Positions 1-10,112 of a DNA stretch of 64,000 nucleotides are shown one piece after another. Location: NCBI RefSeq assembly GCF_021922925.1, contig NZ_CP040786.1, positions 806,001-870,000 of the forward strand. Reading direction: 5' to 3'. This stretch comes from Clavibacter phaseoli. GTDB taxonomy: Bacteria > Actinomycetota > Actinomycetes > Actinomycetales > Microbacteriaceae. How positions within the stretch are numbered: position 1 is the first letter of the stretch; every line of letters starts with the position of its first letter. The position numbers were made by a program, and so were the translations under genes. The notes beneath the pieces were generated by a model. The model did no database searches and was not told the origin of the DNA. It saw nothing but the letters and a program-made list of their open reading frames with translations.

Positions 1-1159
1 CGAGGTTGACGCTCACCGGCGCCGTCGTCTCCGTGAGGCCGTAGCCCTCGAGGATCGTGAGGCCGAGCGAGCGGTAGAAGTGCCCGAGGCGGAGGCCGAG
101 GGGCGCGGATCCGCTGACCGCGAAGCGCACGCGCCCGCCCATCGCCTGCCGGATCTTGGAGTACACGAGCGCGTCGAACAGCTTGTACTGGAGCTTCAGC
201 GCGAGCGGCACGGAGCCGGCGTCGACGGCGACCGAGTGCGCGTACGCGACCTCGGCGGCCTTGCGGAAGACCTTCCCGCGCCCCGCGCCCTCGGCCTTCT
301 GCTCCGAGGAGTTGTACACCTTCTCGAAGACGCGCGGCACGGCGAGCAGGAACGTCGGCTTGAAGGAGGCGAGCGCGGGCAGGAGCTGCGTCGTGTCGGC
401 CTGGTGCCCGGTCTTCACGCCCGCCTGCACGTTCAGGATCGAGATGAAGCGCGCGAACACGTGCGCCGTCGTGATGAACAGCAGCGTCGAGGCGCCGACC
501 TGCACGACCTCCTCCATCGCGACCTCGGCGTTCCGCGCGAGCTCGACGAAGTTCGCGTGCGTGAGGACGCAGCCCTTCGGCCGGCCGGTGGTCCCGGACG
601 TGTAGATGAGGGTCGCCATGTCCGAGCCGACGGCGATGTTCCGGCGACGCTCGATCTCGGCGTCCGGCACGTCGACGCCCTGCTCGGCGAGCTTGTCCAG
701 GTCGCCCAGGTCGATCTGCCACACGCGGCGGACGGCGGGCAGCTCCGGGTGGACCTCGTCGAAGCGCGAGAAGTGCTCGGCGGACTCGAGGATCATGGCG
801 ACGCTGCCCGAGTCCTGCATGTTCCAGTGCACCTGGCCGGGGGAGGAGGTCTCGTAGACCGGGACGAGGACGGCTCCGGCGAAGAAGACCGCGAAGTCGA
901 CGAGGGTCCACTCGTAGCGCGTCCGGCACATCATGCCGATGCGCTCGCCCGGCTCGATCCCGGCGGCGACCAGCCCCTTCGCGAGGGCGACCACCTGGCG
1001 GTGGAACTCGGACGCCGAGACGTCCCGCCACCCGCCCGACCCGTCCGGCAGCGCGAACAGCGGAGCGTCGGGGCTCGTCCTCACGCGGTGCACCAGGACG
1101 TCGGTGATGTTGTCGTCGGGTCTCGCCTCGACGGCGGCGGGCATGGTGTGCTGTTCCAC
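1..1159 (-). CDS. Long-chain fatty acid--CoA ligase (AMP-binding), partial at 3' end
   Basis: Activates a long-chain fatty acid to acyl-CoA through an acyl-adenylate. The reading frame enters from the left window edge; about 386 N-terminal residues are present. The adenylate-forming P-loop is visible as YTSGTTGRPKG near residue 185, and the A5-type motif GYGLTETT lies close to the window edge, so the fold is intact as far as it can be seen. I chose the GTG start at 1159 because GAGGGAG lies 6 nt upstream on the minus strand; an ATG five codons later has no such site. In M. tuberculosis fadD15 lies in the same chromosomal neighbourhood as aroG and pknL, so a FadD15-like enzyme is likely. The C-terminal lid domain lies outside the window. 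Confidence 0.9.
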   Translation of the reverse strand, partial: MEQHTMPAAVEARPDDNITDVLVHRVRTSPDAPLFALPDGSGGWRDVSASEFHRQVVALAKGLVAAGIEPGERIGMMCRTRYEWTLVDFAVFFAGAVLVPVYETSSPGQVHWNMQDSGSVAMILESAEHFSRFDEVHPELPAVRRVWQIDLGDLDKLAEQGVDVPDAEIERRRNIAVGSDMATLIYTSGTTGRPKGCVLTHANFVELARNAEVAMEEVVQVGASTLLFITTAHVFARFISILNVQAGVKTGHQADTTQLLPALASFKPTFLLAVPRVFEKVYNSSEQKAEGAGRGKVFRKAAEVAYAHSVAVDAGSVPLALKLQYKLFDALVYSKIRQAMGGRVRFAVSGSAPLGLRLGHFYRSLGLTILEGYGLTETTAPVSVNL

Positions 1160-1252
1160 GGCAACTCCCTCGGTACCGGAAATGGATGTGATCAGCTTAA
1201 GGGGCGGGCCCGTCCCGCGCTCGTCCCCGGTCGGGGGCGCCGGACGCGTCAC

Positions 1253-1258
1253 TAGGAT
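1253..1258 (+). promoter_or_regulatory. Candidate -10 element for the ROK glucokinase
   Basis: TAGGAT lies 32 nt before the GTG start, with the purine-rich site GGAAGGG at 1276-1282 between them. This is a normal leadered arrangement. Assigned by eye; no -35 is clear. Confidence 0.4.
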
Positions 1259-1290
1259 CGACTGGCGAGACGAACGGAAGGGCCCGCGGA

Positions 1291-2256
1291 GTGCATGCAA
1301 TAGGGATCGACATCGGCGGGACGAAGATCGCGGGGGCCGTGGTCGACGAGCTCGGCGTCATCGCGGCGGAGGAGCGCACGCCCACCGAGGCGAGCAGCCC
1401 GGACGCCATCGTGGAGGCCGTCGTCGGCATGGTCGAGCGGCTCCGCGCCGAGCACCCCGACGTGGTCGCCGTGGGGGTCGCGGCGGCGGGCTTCATCGAC
1501 GCCGCGCAGTCCACCGTGTACTACGCCCCGAACATCAACTGGCGCAACGAGCCGGTGCGCGAGAAGCTCCGCGGCCGGATCGACCTCCCCATCGTCATCG
1601 AGAACGACGCGAACGCCGCGGGCTGGGCCGAGTTCCGCTACGGCGCGGGGCGCCTCGTCAGCGACATGGTGACCCTGACGATCGGCACGGGCGTGGGCGG
1701 CGCGATCGTCGCCGACGACCGGCTCTTCCGCGGCGGCTTCGGCGCGGGCGCCGAGCTCGGCCACATGCGCGTCGTGCCCGACGGCCTGCCCTGCGGCTGC
1801 GGCGCCCGCGGCTGCATCGAGCAGTACGGATCCGGCCGCGCGCTCCTGCGCACCGCCGACGAGCTGGCCGACCTCGGCGGCACGCACGGCGAGGGCCTCG
1901 CCGCCCGCCGCCGTGAGGTGGGGACGCTCACCGGCCACGACGTCAGCGACCTCATCCAGGCGGGCGACCCCGGCGCGCTCCTCGCCCTCCGCCGCCTCGG
2001 CGGCTGGCTCGGGGAGGCGGCCGCGAGCATCGGCGCGATCCTCGACCCCCAGATGTTCGTGATCGGCGGCGGCGTCGCGCAGGCGGGCGACCTCCTGCTC
2101 GACCCCATCCGCGAGGCGTACCTCGCGCACCTCCCGGCCCGCGGGTACCACCCGGAGCCGGAGTTCCGCATCGCCGAGCTCGTCAACGACGCCGGCGTCG
2201 TGGGCGCGGCCGACCTCGCGCGCCGTCACGCGGCCACGCTGCGCCACGGGGCCTGA
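1291..2256 (+). CDS. glk: ROK-family glucokinase
   Basis: Cytoplasmic sugar kinase that most likely phosphorylates glucose with ATP to feed glycolysis. The 321-residue product starts with the ATP-binding signature GIDIGGTKIAG at residues 4-14. It has the ROK zinc site: H158 followed by C168-G-C170 and C175 in CGCGARGC. There is no N-terminal winged helix, so it is an enzyme and not a ROK repressor. The GTG start at 1291 is preceded by GGAAGGG. Length fits bacterial ROK glucokinases. Substrate (glucose versus another hexose or N-acetyl sugar) cannot be settled from sequence alone. It lies divergent from the acyl-CoA ligase and 77 bp before plsC. Confidence 0.85.
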   Translation: MHAIGIDIGGTKIAGAVVDELGVIAAEERTPTEASSPDAIVEAVVGMVERLRAEHPDVVAVGVAAAGFIDAAQSTVYYAPNINWRNEPVREKLRGRIDLPIVIENDANAAGWAEFRYGAGRLVSDMVTLTIGTGVGGAIVADDRLFRGGFGAGAELGHMRVVPDGLPCGCGARGCIEQYGSGRALLRTADELADLGGTHGEGLAARRREVGTLTGHDVSDLIQAGDPGALLALRRLGGWLGEAAASIGAILDPQMFVIGGGVAQAGDLLLDPIREAYLAHLPARGYHPEPEFRIAELVNDAGVVGAADLARRHAATLRHGA

Positions 2257-2296
2257 CCCCGGCGTCGGCCTGCGGCATCGCGCGTCCCCGGCCGCC

Positions 2297-2302
2297 TATG
2301 CT
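2297..2302 (+). promoter_or_regulatory. Candidate -10 element for plsC
   Basis: TATGCT is followed by a short leader of about 24 nt that carries the ribosome binding site GGAAGGTG at 2319-2326 before the ATG at 2334. Confidence 0.45.
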
Positions 2303-2333
2303 GGATCCGACCCCACCCGGAAGGTGACCGACG

Positions 2334-3023
2334 ATGTTCTACTGGTTCATGAAGAACCTGGTCGCCGGACCCCTCCTCCGGAGCACGTTCCGGCCGTGGG
2401 TCACCGGGCTCGAGAACATCCCCGCCAAGGGCGGCGTGATCCTCGCGAGCAACCACCTCTCCTTCATCGACTCGGTGTTCCTGCCGCTGCTCGTGGACCG
2501 CAACCTCGTGTTCCTGGCGAAGAGCGACTACTTCACGGGTCCCGGCCTCAAGGGCTGGGCGACGAAGATGTTCTTCACCGCCACGGGCATGCTCCCCATC
2601 GACCGCTCCGGCGGCAAGGCGTCCGAGGCGTCGCTCAACACGGGCCTCCGCGTGCTCGCCGAGGGCCGCATGCTCGGCATCTACCCCGAGGGCACGCGCA
2701 GCCCCGACGGCCGGATGTACCGCGGCCGCACGGGCGTGGCGCGCATGATCCTCGAGGGCGACGTCCCGGTCGTCCCGATCGCGATGATCGACACCGAGAA
2801 GGTCATGCCCATCGGCACGCGCATCCCGAAGGTCCGCCGGATTGGTGTGGTCATCGGCGAGCCGCTAGATTTCAGTAGGTTCGCCGGCCTCGAGGGAGAC
2901 CGCTTCATCCTCCGCTCCATCACCGACGAGATCATGTACGAGCTCTCGAGGCTGAGCGGCCAGGAGTACGTCGACGTCTATGCGACCTCGGTCAAGGAGA
3001 AGCGCGCGAGCGCGGCCCGCTGA
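2334..3023 (+). CDS. plsC: 1-acyl-sn-glycerol-3-phosphate acyltransferase family protein
   Basis: Membrane-associated acyltransferase that probably adds the second acyl chain to lysophosphatidic acid in phospholipid synthesis. The 229-residue product carries the LPLAT motifs: NHxxxxD as NHLSFID (N40, H41, D46) and the substrate-binding block EGTR at residues 119-122 within YPEGTRSPDG. A ribosome binding site GGAAGGTG precedes the ATG. It lies just upstream of the class II DAHP synthase, an arrangement resembling the plsC-aroG neighbourhood of mycobacteria (Rv2182c region). PlsC-like proteins also serve in other lipid pathways, so the exact acceptor is inferred. Confidence 0.85.
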   Translation: MFYWFMKNLVAGPLLRSTFRPWVTGLENIPAKGGVILASNHLSFIDSVFLPLLVDRNLVFLAKSDYFTGPGLKGWATKMFFTATGMLPIDRSGGKASEASLNTGLRVLAEGRMLGIYPEGTRSPDGRMYRGRTGVARMILEGDVPVVPIAMIDTEKVMPIGTRIPKVRRIGVVIGEPLDFSRFAGLEGDRFILRSITDEIMYELSRLSGQEYVDVYATSVKEKRASAAR

Positions 3024-3081
3024 CCGACGCCCGCCTGACTCCACCGCGCACCACGCGCACGACACGAACCGGGATCCCACC

Positions 3082-4452
3082 GTGGCCTCTGAGCACCTCG
3101 TCCCCGCCCATCCCGACGTCCTCGCCGGACTCGACCACTGGCGCACGCTCGAGGTCAAGCAGCAGCCGCAGTGGCCCGACGCCGCGGCCGTCCACGCGGC
3201 GTCCGCCGAGATCGCCCTGCTGCCGCCCCTGGTGTTCGCGGGCGAGGTCGACCAGCTGCGCGCGCGCCTCGCCGCCGCCGCCGACGGCCGCGCCTTCCTC
3301 CTCCAGGGCGGCGACTGCGCCGAGACCTTCGCCGGCGCCACGGCCGACGCCATCCGCAACCGCGTGAAGACCGTGCTCCAGATGGCCGTCGTCCTCACGT
3401 ACGGCGCGGCCATGCCCGTCGTGAAGATGGGCCGCATGGCCGGCCAGTTCGCCAAGCCCCGGTCGAGCGACTCCGAGACGCGGGGCGACCTGACGCTGCC
3501 GGCGTACCGCGGCGACATCGTCAACGGCTACGACTTCACGCCGGAGTCGCGCGCGGCCGATCCCGCGCGCCTCGTGAAGGGGTACCACACGGCCGCCTCC
3601 ACGCTGAACCTCATCCGCGCGTTCACGCAGGGCGGCTTCGCCGACCTCCGCGAGGTGCACAGCTGGAACAAGGGCTTCGCCGCGAACCCGGCGAACCAGC
3701 GCTACGAGCAGCTCGCGCGCGACATCGACCGCGCCATCAAGTTCATGGAGGCCGCGGGCGCCGACTTCGACGACCTCAAGCGCGTCGAGTTCTACACCGG
3801 CCACGAGGGGCTCCTCATGGACTACGAGCGGCCCATGACGCGCATCGACTCGCGCACCGGCACGCCGTACAACACGTCGGCGCACTTCATCTGGATCGGG
3901 GAGCGCACGCGCGACCTCGACGGCGCGCACGTCGACTTCCTCTCGCGGGTGCGGAACCCGCTGGGCGTCAAGCTCGGGCCGTCGACCACGCCGGAGACGG
4001 TGCACGAGCTCATCGAGAAGCTCGACCCGGACCGCGAGCCCGGCCGGCTCACCTTCATCACGCGCATGGGCGCGGGGAGGATCCGCGACGCGCTGCCGCC
4101 CCTGCTCGAGGCCGTCAAGGCGTCGGACGCCAACCCGCTCTGGGTCACCGACCCGATGCACGGCAACGGCCTCACCACGCCCACCGGGTACAAGACCCGG
4201 CGCTTCGACGACGTCGTGGACGAGGTGCAGGGCTTCTTCCAGGCGCACCGGGCGGCGGGCACGCACCCCGGCGGCATCCACATCGAGCTCACCGGCGACG
4301 ACGTGACGGAGTGCCTGGGCGGGTCCGAGCACATCGACGAGGCCACGCTCGCCACGCGCTACGAGTCGCTGTGCGACCCGCGGCTCAACCACATGCAGAG
4401 CCTCGAGCTCGCGTTCCTCGTCGCCGAGGAGCTGGCGGCCGCGCGCAGCTGA
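3082..4452 (+). CDS. aroG: Class II 3-deoxy-7-phosphoheptulonate (DAHP) synthase
   Basis: First enzyme of the shikimate pathway: condenses phosphoenolpyruvate and erythrose 4-phosphate to DAHP for aromatic amino acids and menaquinone. The 456-residue product is the plant/mycobacterial type II form. Visible blocks are LLQGGDCAETF, KMGRMAGQFAKPRSS, the long GYDFTPESR region and WVTDPMHGN near the C terminus. I chose the GTG at 3082; the frame stays open upstream but the extra residues are arginine-rich and unlike the family. The usual length is about 450-470. It ends at a strong shared terminator facing the kinase gene. Confidence 0.92.
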   Translation: MASEHLVPAHPDVLAGLDHWRTLEVKQQPQWPDAAAVHAASAEIALLPPLVFAGEVDQLRARLAAAADGRAFLLQGGDCAETFAGATADAIRNRVKTVLQMAVVLTYGAAMPVVKMGRMAGQFAKPRSSDSETRGDLTLPAYRGDIVNGYDFTPESRAADPARLVKGYHTAASTLNLIRAFTQGGFADLREVHSWNKGFAANPANQRYEQLARDIDRAIKFMEAAGADFDDLKRVEFYTGHEGLLMDYERPMTRIDSRTGTPYNTSAHFIWIGERTRDLDGAHVDFLSRVRNPLGVKLGPSTTPETVHELIEKLDPDREPGRLTFITRMGAGRIRDALPPLLEAVKASDANPLWVTDPMHGNGLTTPTGYKTRRFDDVVDEVQGFFQAHRAAGTHPGGIHIELTGDDVTECLGGSEHIDEATLATRYESLCDPRLNHMQSLELAFLVAEELAAARS

Positions 4453-4467
4453 TCGCTCCGGCACGAC

Positions 4468-4506
4468 GACGATGCCCCGCCGCCCTCAGGGCGGCGGGGC
4501 ATCGTC
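4468..4506. terminator. Bidirectional terminator hairpin between aroG and pknL
   Basis: A perfect 18-bp stem (arms 4468-4485 and 4489-4506) with a TCA loop sits between two convergent genes. No T tract follows on either side, which is common in high-GC actinobacteria. Confidence 0.8.
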
Positions 4507-4523
4507 ATGCGAGCCCGGGCGGA

Positions 4524-6473
<1,950 letters not shown>

Positions 6474-6495
6474 TGGATGATTCTAGGGATCGCCG

Positions 6496-6516
6496 GTGCC
6501 GGGGCCTCCCCGGCAC
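6496..6516 (-). terminator. Terminator hairpin after the LysM gene
   Basis: A perfect 9-bp stem with CCT loop (arms 6496-6504 and 6508-6516) lies between the LysM gene and the pknL -10 element at 6480-6485. It would end transcription of the LysM gene before the kinase promoter. Confidence 0.55.
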
Positions 6517-6555
6517 ACCGGTGCGCCGCCTGCCGGGTGCGCCTGCGGATCGGTG

Positions 6556-7830
6556 TCAGCCGATCTCGTCGAGCCAGGCCCAGGCGGACGCCTCCCACTT
6601 CGCGTAGGCGTCCGGGTACGCCGAGTACTGCACGGCCTGCGCCGCCTGCGTGACGGTCATCGACTTCCAGCCGGCGATGTCGAGCAGACCACGGGTGGCG
6701 CCGGGGTTCGGGTTGACGCTCCCGCCGAAGAACGCGCGCGACGCGTACACCGGGTCGTTGAGCTGCGCGGGCTGGCCCCAGCCCTGGCTCGGGCGCTGCT
6801 GGAACAGGCCGATCGAGTCGCGGTCGCCCCAGTCGAGGTTCCGGAGCGTCGACTCCTGCGCCGCGGTGGCGAGCGCGATGACGAGCCCGTAGTCGCTGAC
6901 GCCGGCAGAGCGTCCGACCTGGACGATGACGCGCGCGTTGCGGCGCATCTCGTCGGTCATGATCGTCGTCCCGTGGAGCGACGCGACCTGGACGACGGAG
7001 GCGGACGCGTGCGGGATGGTGAGCTTGCTGCCCGCGTAGATGATGCTCGACCAGTTGAGGCCGTTGGCGTTGAGGAGGTCCTGCACGGTGACGCCGGACT
7101 CCGTGGCGATGCTGTGCAGCGTGTCGCCGGTCTCGATCGTGTACGTGCCGGAGAGCCCCTGCTTCGCGGCGGGGGAGGCGCTGGCGGGGACGGAGGGCGA
7201 GGCCGGCGCCGCGGTGGATCCCGCACCCGGGATCGTGAGGCGGTTGCCGGGGAAGATCGTGCTCGTGGCCTGGAGGCCGTTCGCCTGCAGGACCGCCGAC
7301 GTCGAGACGCCGTGCTTGCCGGCGATGCCCGACACGGTGTCGCCCGCGACGACGGTGTAGCTCGCGCCCGATCCCGAGGACGCCGCGGCGGGTGCCGGGG
7401 CCGATGCGCCGGATCCGCCGAGCGTCAGCGTCTGGCCGGGGAAGATCGTGGTCTTCCAGCCGAGCCCGTTCTGGGCGAGGACGGAGGCGGTGGAGAGGCC
7501 GAAGCGACCGGCGATGCCCGAGACGGTGTCGCCCTGCTCGACCACGTACGTGGAGGGGGTCGCCACGGTAGGTGCGGCGGCCGGGGTGACGGTGGGTGCG
7601 GCGACACGGGGGAGCTTGGTCTGCGTGGGGCCGGACTTCGCCTTCGGCACCCGCTTGACGGGGGCGGCCTCGGCCGGCGTGGCCATGCCGAGGCTCACCG
7701 CGAGGGAGCCGACGAGCACGATGGGCATGGTCGCGAGGAGCGCCTTGGAGCGGCGGTTCGCCGTCCGTCCGGTGGCGGTGTCCGAGGACCGGCGGGGGTC
7801 GCGAGGAGGGGTGGGTTCGGTCATGGGCAT
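6556..7830 (-). CDS. Secreted LysM-repeat protein with a lysozyme-like C-terminal domain
   Basis: Probable exported cell wall hydrolase. The 424-residue product has a positively charged N terminus and a hydrophobic segment followed by AEAA, a plausible signal peptide at about 1-58. Three LysM peptidoglycan-binding repeats follow, each with a GDT core (YVVEQGDTVSGIA, YTVVAGDTVSGIA, YTIETGDTLHSIA), joined by Ala/Pro/Ser-rich linkers. The C-terminal 140 residues contain ALATAAQEST and DSIGLFQQRPSQGWG, which look like the E and GLFQ regions of transglycosylase-like domains. Enzymatic activity is inferred. It lies directly upstream of the PASTA kinase on the same strand, suggesting a shared role in wall remodelling. 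Confidence 0.8.
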   Translation of the reverse strand: MPMTEPTPPRDPRRSSDTATGRTANRRSKALLATMPIVLVGSLAVSLGMATPAEAAPVKRVPKAKSGPTQTKLPRVAAPTVTPAAAPTVATPSTYVVEQGDTVSGIAGRFGLSTASVLAQNGLGWKTTIFPGQTLTLGGSGASAPAPAAASSGSGASYTVVAGDTVSGIAGKHGVSTSAVLQANGLQATSTIFPGNRLTIPGAGSTAAPASPSVPASASPAAKQGLSGTYTIETGDTLHSIATESGVTVQDLLNANGLNWSSIIYAGSKLTIPHASASVVQVASLHGTTIMTDEMRRNARVIVQVGRSAGVSDYGLVIALATAAQESTLRNLDWGDRDSIGLFQQRPSQGWGQPAQLNDPVYASRAFFGGSVNPNPGATRGLLDIAGWKSMTVTQAAQAVQYSAYPDAYAKWEASAWAWLDEIG

Positions 7831-8036
7831 GTTGGTCTACTCCGGCCGTCGTGCACGATTCCCTGATGCAGGTGTTCCACGTTAACACGCAGGGAGAGCA
7901 AAGCGCACATACGTGACGGATGTGACTGGAGTGAACAGCGACACGCGTGTTCGGCGGATAGGCAGCCGATCGGTCAACGAGGGCTCGCACCGAGGTCCGG
8001 CCGCCCGATGGGTCCCGAGGTCGCCGCCGGACGTGC

Positions 8037-8042
8037 CAGCAT
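8037..8042 (+). promoter_or_regulatory. Candidate -10 of a leaderless promoter (Rv2175c-like gene)
   Basis: CAGCAT ends 7 nt before the GTG start at 8050, the spacing seen at several other genes here. The hexamer is a weak match to TANNNT. Confidence 0.35.
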
Positions 8043-8049
8043 GTGAGGC

Positions 8050-8391
8050 GTGAACGAGCCCTATGCCGACCGTGAGTGGTTGACCGTCCCCGATCTCGTC
8101 GACCTCCTGGGTCTCACCGTCAGCCGCGTGCGCCGGCTCATCGAGGACAGGCGCCTCCTGGCCGTCCGCCTCGACGGCGTCCTCAAGGTCCCGGCCGTGT
8201 TCCTGCGCGACGGGGAGCCGCTGTCCGAGCTGCGGGGGACGATCATCGTCCTCGGCGACAACGGCTTCACCGACGAGGAGGCCATGCAGTGGCTCCTCCT
8301 GGAGGAGCCGAGCCTCGGAGCCGCCCCCGTCGACGCGCTGCTGGCGGGGCGCAAGGCCGAGGTGCGCCGGGTGGCCCAGGCCAGCGCCTGA
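8050..8391 (+). CDS. Rv2175c-family DNA-binding protein
   Basis: Small winged-helix DNA-binding protein of 113 residues. The N-terminal half (WLTVPDLVDLLGLTVSRVRRLI) is a helix-turn-helix and the C-terminal half (LGDNGFTDEEAMQWL and PVDALLAGR) matches the conserved tail of M. tuberculosis Rv2175c. In M. tuberculosis Rv2175c is a substrate of PknL, whose gene is adjacent, so the nearby PASTA kinase is the likely partner here. The phosphorylated N-terminal tail of the mycobacterial protein is missing: this protein begins almost at the helix-turn-helix. Its target genes are unknown. Confidence 0.8.
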   Translation: MNEPYADREWLTVPDLVDLLGLTVSRVRRLIEDRRLLAVRLDGVLKVPAVFLRDGEPLSELRGTIIVLGDNGFTDEEAMQWLLLEEPSLGAAPVDALLAGRKAEVRRVAQASA

Positions 8392-8442
8392 CCCACGCCC
8401 CGGCGGCGACGGATCGCCCCGCGGGAACCCCGTGGCGCCGGA

Positions 8443-9564
8443 TCAGGTGACGCGGCGCGTGACGCTGTCGACGAGCAGCTCCAGCTGGTTCCTCGCGCGG
8501 GCCCCGATCGGGGCGTCACGCAGCGCCGCGAGCGACTCGCGCACGTGACGCGCGATCATGCCCTCGACCTCGTCGAGCGCGCCGCTCTCGCGGAGGATCG
8601 ACTGGAGGGCGCGGATCTGCTCGTCGTCGAGGTCCGGATCCCCGAGGAGCGCGTCCACCGTGCGGCGCACCCCGTCCGGGAGCCGCCGCCGGGCGAGCGC
8701 GATGAGGACGGTGCGCTTCCCCTCGCGGAGGTCGTCGCCGCTCGGCTTGCCGGTCACGGCGCTGTCGCCGAAGACGCCGAGCACGTCGTCCCGCAGCTGG
8801 AACGCGATGCCGAGCGGCAGGCCGACGGCACGGAGCGCGGCGACCTGCTCGGGCGTCGCCCCTGCGAGGCTGGCGCCGACGACGAGCGGCGCCTCGATGC
8901 TGTACTTGGCCGACTTGTAGACGATCACGTTGTGGGCGCGGGCGAGGGTGTCGTCCTCGGGCACGGTCGGCCACGCGACCTCCTCGAGCACGTCGAGGTA
9001 CTGGCCGAGCGTGACCTGGGTCCGCATGGTCGCGAGCTCGGCCCGGGTGGCGCGGGCGGCCGACCCGTCGGCGAGCGCGAGGAGCGAGTCGATGAGGAGC
9101 TCGTCGCTCCACCCGAGGAGCAGGTCGCCGAGGAGGGTCGCGCCCGCCTCGCCGAAGCGCGGCGAGGATCCGACCCATCCTCCGGCGGCGTGCAGCGTCT
9201 CGAAGCGCCGGTGGGCGGCGGGGCGGCCGCGACGCGTGTCGGAGCGGTCGATGATGTCGTCGTGGACGAGCGCCGCGGCGTGGAAGATCTCGAGGCCCGC
9301 GGCCACGCCGACGACCGCGCGGTACCCCGGTCGCTCCTCGCCCTGCGGGCGCCCGGCGGGGGAGGGCTCGAGGTCGATGACCGAGCGCCAGCCCCAGTAG
9401 CAGAACTGCGCCCGGAACCGCTTCCCGCCTCTCAGCAGATCCGAGGAGAACTCCTGGATGGGCACAAGATCCGGGCTGATCTCCCGGAGTCCCGCCGCCT
9501 GGGCCGTCAGGAAGTCGTCGAGGCGGGTCTGGACGTGGCTGACGAGGCGGTCGCTTTCGGGCAC
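8443..9564 (-). CDS. idsA: Polyprenyl (geranylgeranyl-type) diphosphate synthase
   Basis: Cytoplasmic prenyltransferase that elongates allylic diphosphates with isopentenyl diphosphate, supplying menaquinone side chains or carotenoids. The 373-residue product has the first aspartate-rich motif DDIID at residues 102-106 followed by RSDTRRG, the KGGKRFR-like block LLRGGKRFRAQF near 44-54, and the second Asp-rich motif in QLRDDVLGVFGD. Product chain length cannot be read reliably from sequence. The GTG start at 9564 lies 6 nt after a TAGGCT -10, so the message is probably leaderless. It faces the Rv2175c-like gene; in mycobacteria an idsA paralogue lies at the same locus. Confidence 0.88.
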   Translation of the reverse strand: MPESDRLVSHVQTRLDDFLTAQAAGLREISPDLVPIQEFSSDLLRGGKRFRAQFCYWGWRSVIDLEPSPAGRPQGEERPGYRAVVGVAAGLEIFHAAALVHDDIIDRSDTRRGRPAAHRRFETLHAAGGWVGSSPRFGEAGATLLGDLLLGWSDELLIDSLLALADGSAARATRAELATMRTQVTLGQYLDVLEEVAWPTVPEDDTLARAHNVIVYKSAKYSIEAPLVVGASLAGATPEQVAALRAVGLPLGIAFQLRDDVLGVFGDSAVTGKPSGDDLREGKRTVLIALARRRLPDGVRRTVDALLGDPDLDDEQIRALQSILRESGALDEVEGMIARHVRESLAALRDAPIGARARNQLELLVDSVTRRVT

Positions 9565-9592
9565 CCGCCTAGCCTAGCCAGGGGCAGGGAGC

Positions 9593-9638
9593 TAGAATTC
9601 ACGGGTGAACACCAACGCGTCGTCCCGAGCCTGAGGGG
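9593..9638 (+). promoter_or_regulatory. -10 element and leaderless nine-codon mini-ORF before the DUF3040 gene
   Basis: TAGAAT at 9593-9598 is followed 6 nt later by GTG at 9605, opening a short frame (VNTNASSRA) that stops at TGA 9632-9634. The stop overlaps the Shine-Dalgarno sequence GAGGGG (9633-9638) of the next gene. This layout would allow translation of the mini-ORF to influence the downstream gene. Whether it is translated is unknown. Confidence 0.35.
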
Positions 9639-9644
9639 AATATG

Positions 9645-10037
9645 ATGCCGCTTTCCGAGCAAGAGCAGCGCCTGCTGGAGGAGATGGAGCGAAGCCTCTA
9701 TCACAACGACGCAGACTTCGTGGCGACCGTCAGCGGTCGCCGCAGCAGACCGAACTACACGATGGTCGTGGTCGGGGTGCTGGTCATCGTCCTCGGCATC
9801 GCCGCCCTGGCCGCCGGCGTCATCACCAAGCTGGCCGTCATCGGCATCCTCGGCTTCGCGGTCATGATCGTGGGCGCGCTCCTCATCTTCAGCCCGCGTG
9901 ACGCGGCTGCCGGCGAGTCGTCCCCGACCTCGCCTCGCGCGCCCGGACGCGGCGGCGGCAAGCGACCCGCTTCGTCGTCCTCGTTCATGGACAAGATCAA
10001 CGAGCGCTGGGAGAAGCGCCAGGGTGGTCAGGACTGA
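9645..10037 (+). CDS. DUF3040 family membrane protein
   Basis: Small integral membrane protein of 130 residues, common in actinobacteria and usually found just upstream of mraZ; its role is unknown. The N terminus MPLSEQEQRLLEEMERSLYHND is the hallmark of DUF3040. Two membrane helices follow at about residues 43-62 and 66-86, then a polar Ser/Pro/Lys-rich tail. Two adjacent ATG codons occur at 9642 and 9645; I chose the second because GAGGGG then has a 6-nt spacing and because the family start is MPLSE. A terminator hairpin follows 43 bp after the stop. Confidence 0.85.
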   Translation: MPLSEQEQRLLEEMERSLYHNDADFVATVSGRRSRPNYTMVVVGVLVIVLGIAALAAGVITKLAVIGILGFAVMIVGALLIFSPRDAAAGESSPTSPRAPGRGGGKRPASSSSFMDKINERWEKRQGGQD

Positions 10038-10079
10038 TCACCGCTTGAGGCGGTCCTCCACCGCCCTCCACTCGACCCG

Positions 10080-10112
10080 AAGGGGCCGATCCCGAACCGG
10101 GGTCGGCCCCTT
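10080..10112 (+). terminator. Terminator after the DUF3040 gene
   Basis: Stem arms AAGGGGCCGA and TCGGCCCCTT (10080-10089 and 10103-10112) extend inward by four more pairs around a GAACC loop, followed by CTGCTGT. Confidence 0.65.

Noticed and set aside
7831..8049. Possible cyclic di-AMP riboswitch upstream of the LysM gene
   Set aside because: Such riboswitches precede some actinobacterial wall hydrolase genes, but none of the conserved core sequence is recognisable. A GTGTT-7 nt-AACAC inverted repeat at 7872-7888 is too short to interpret.
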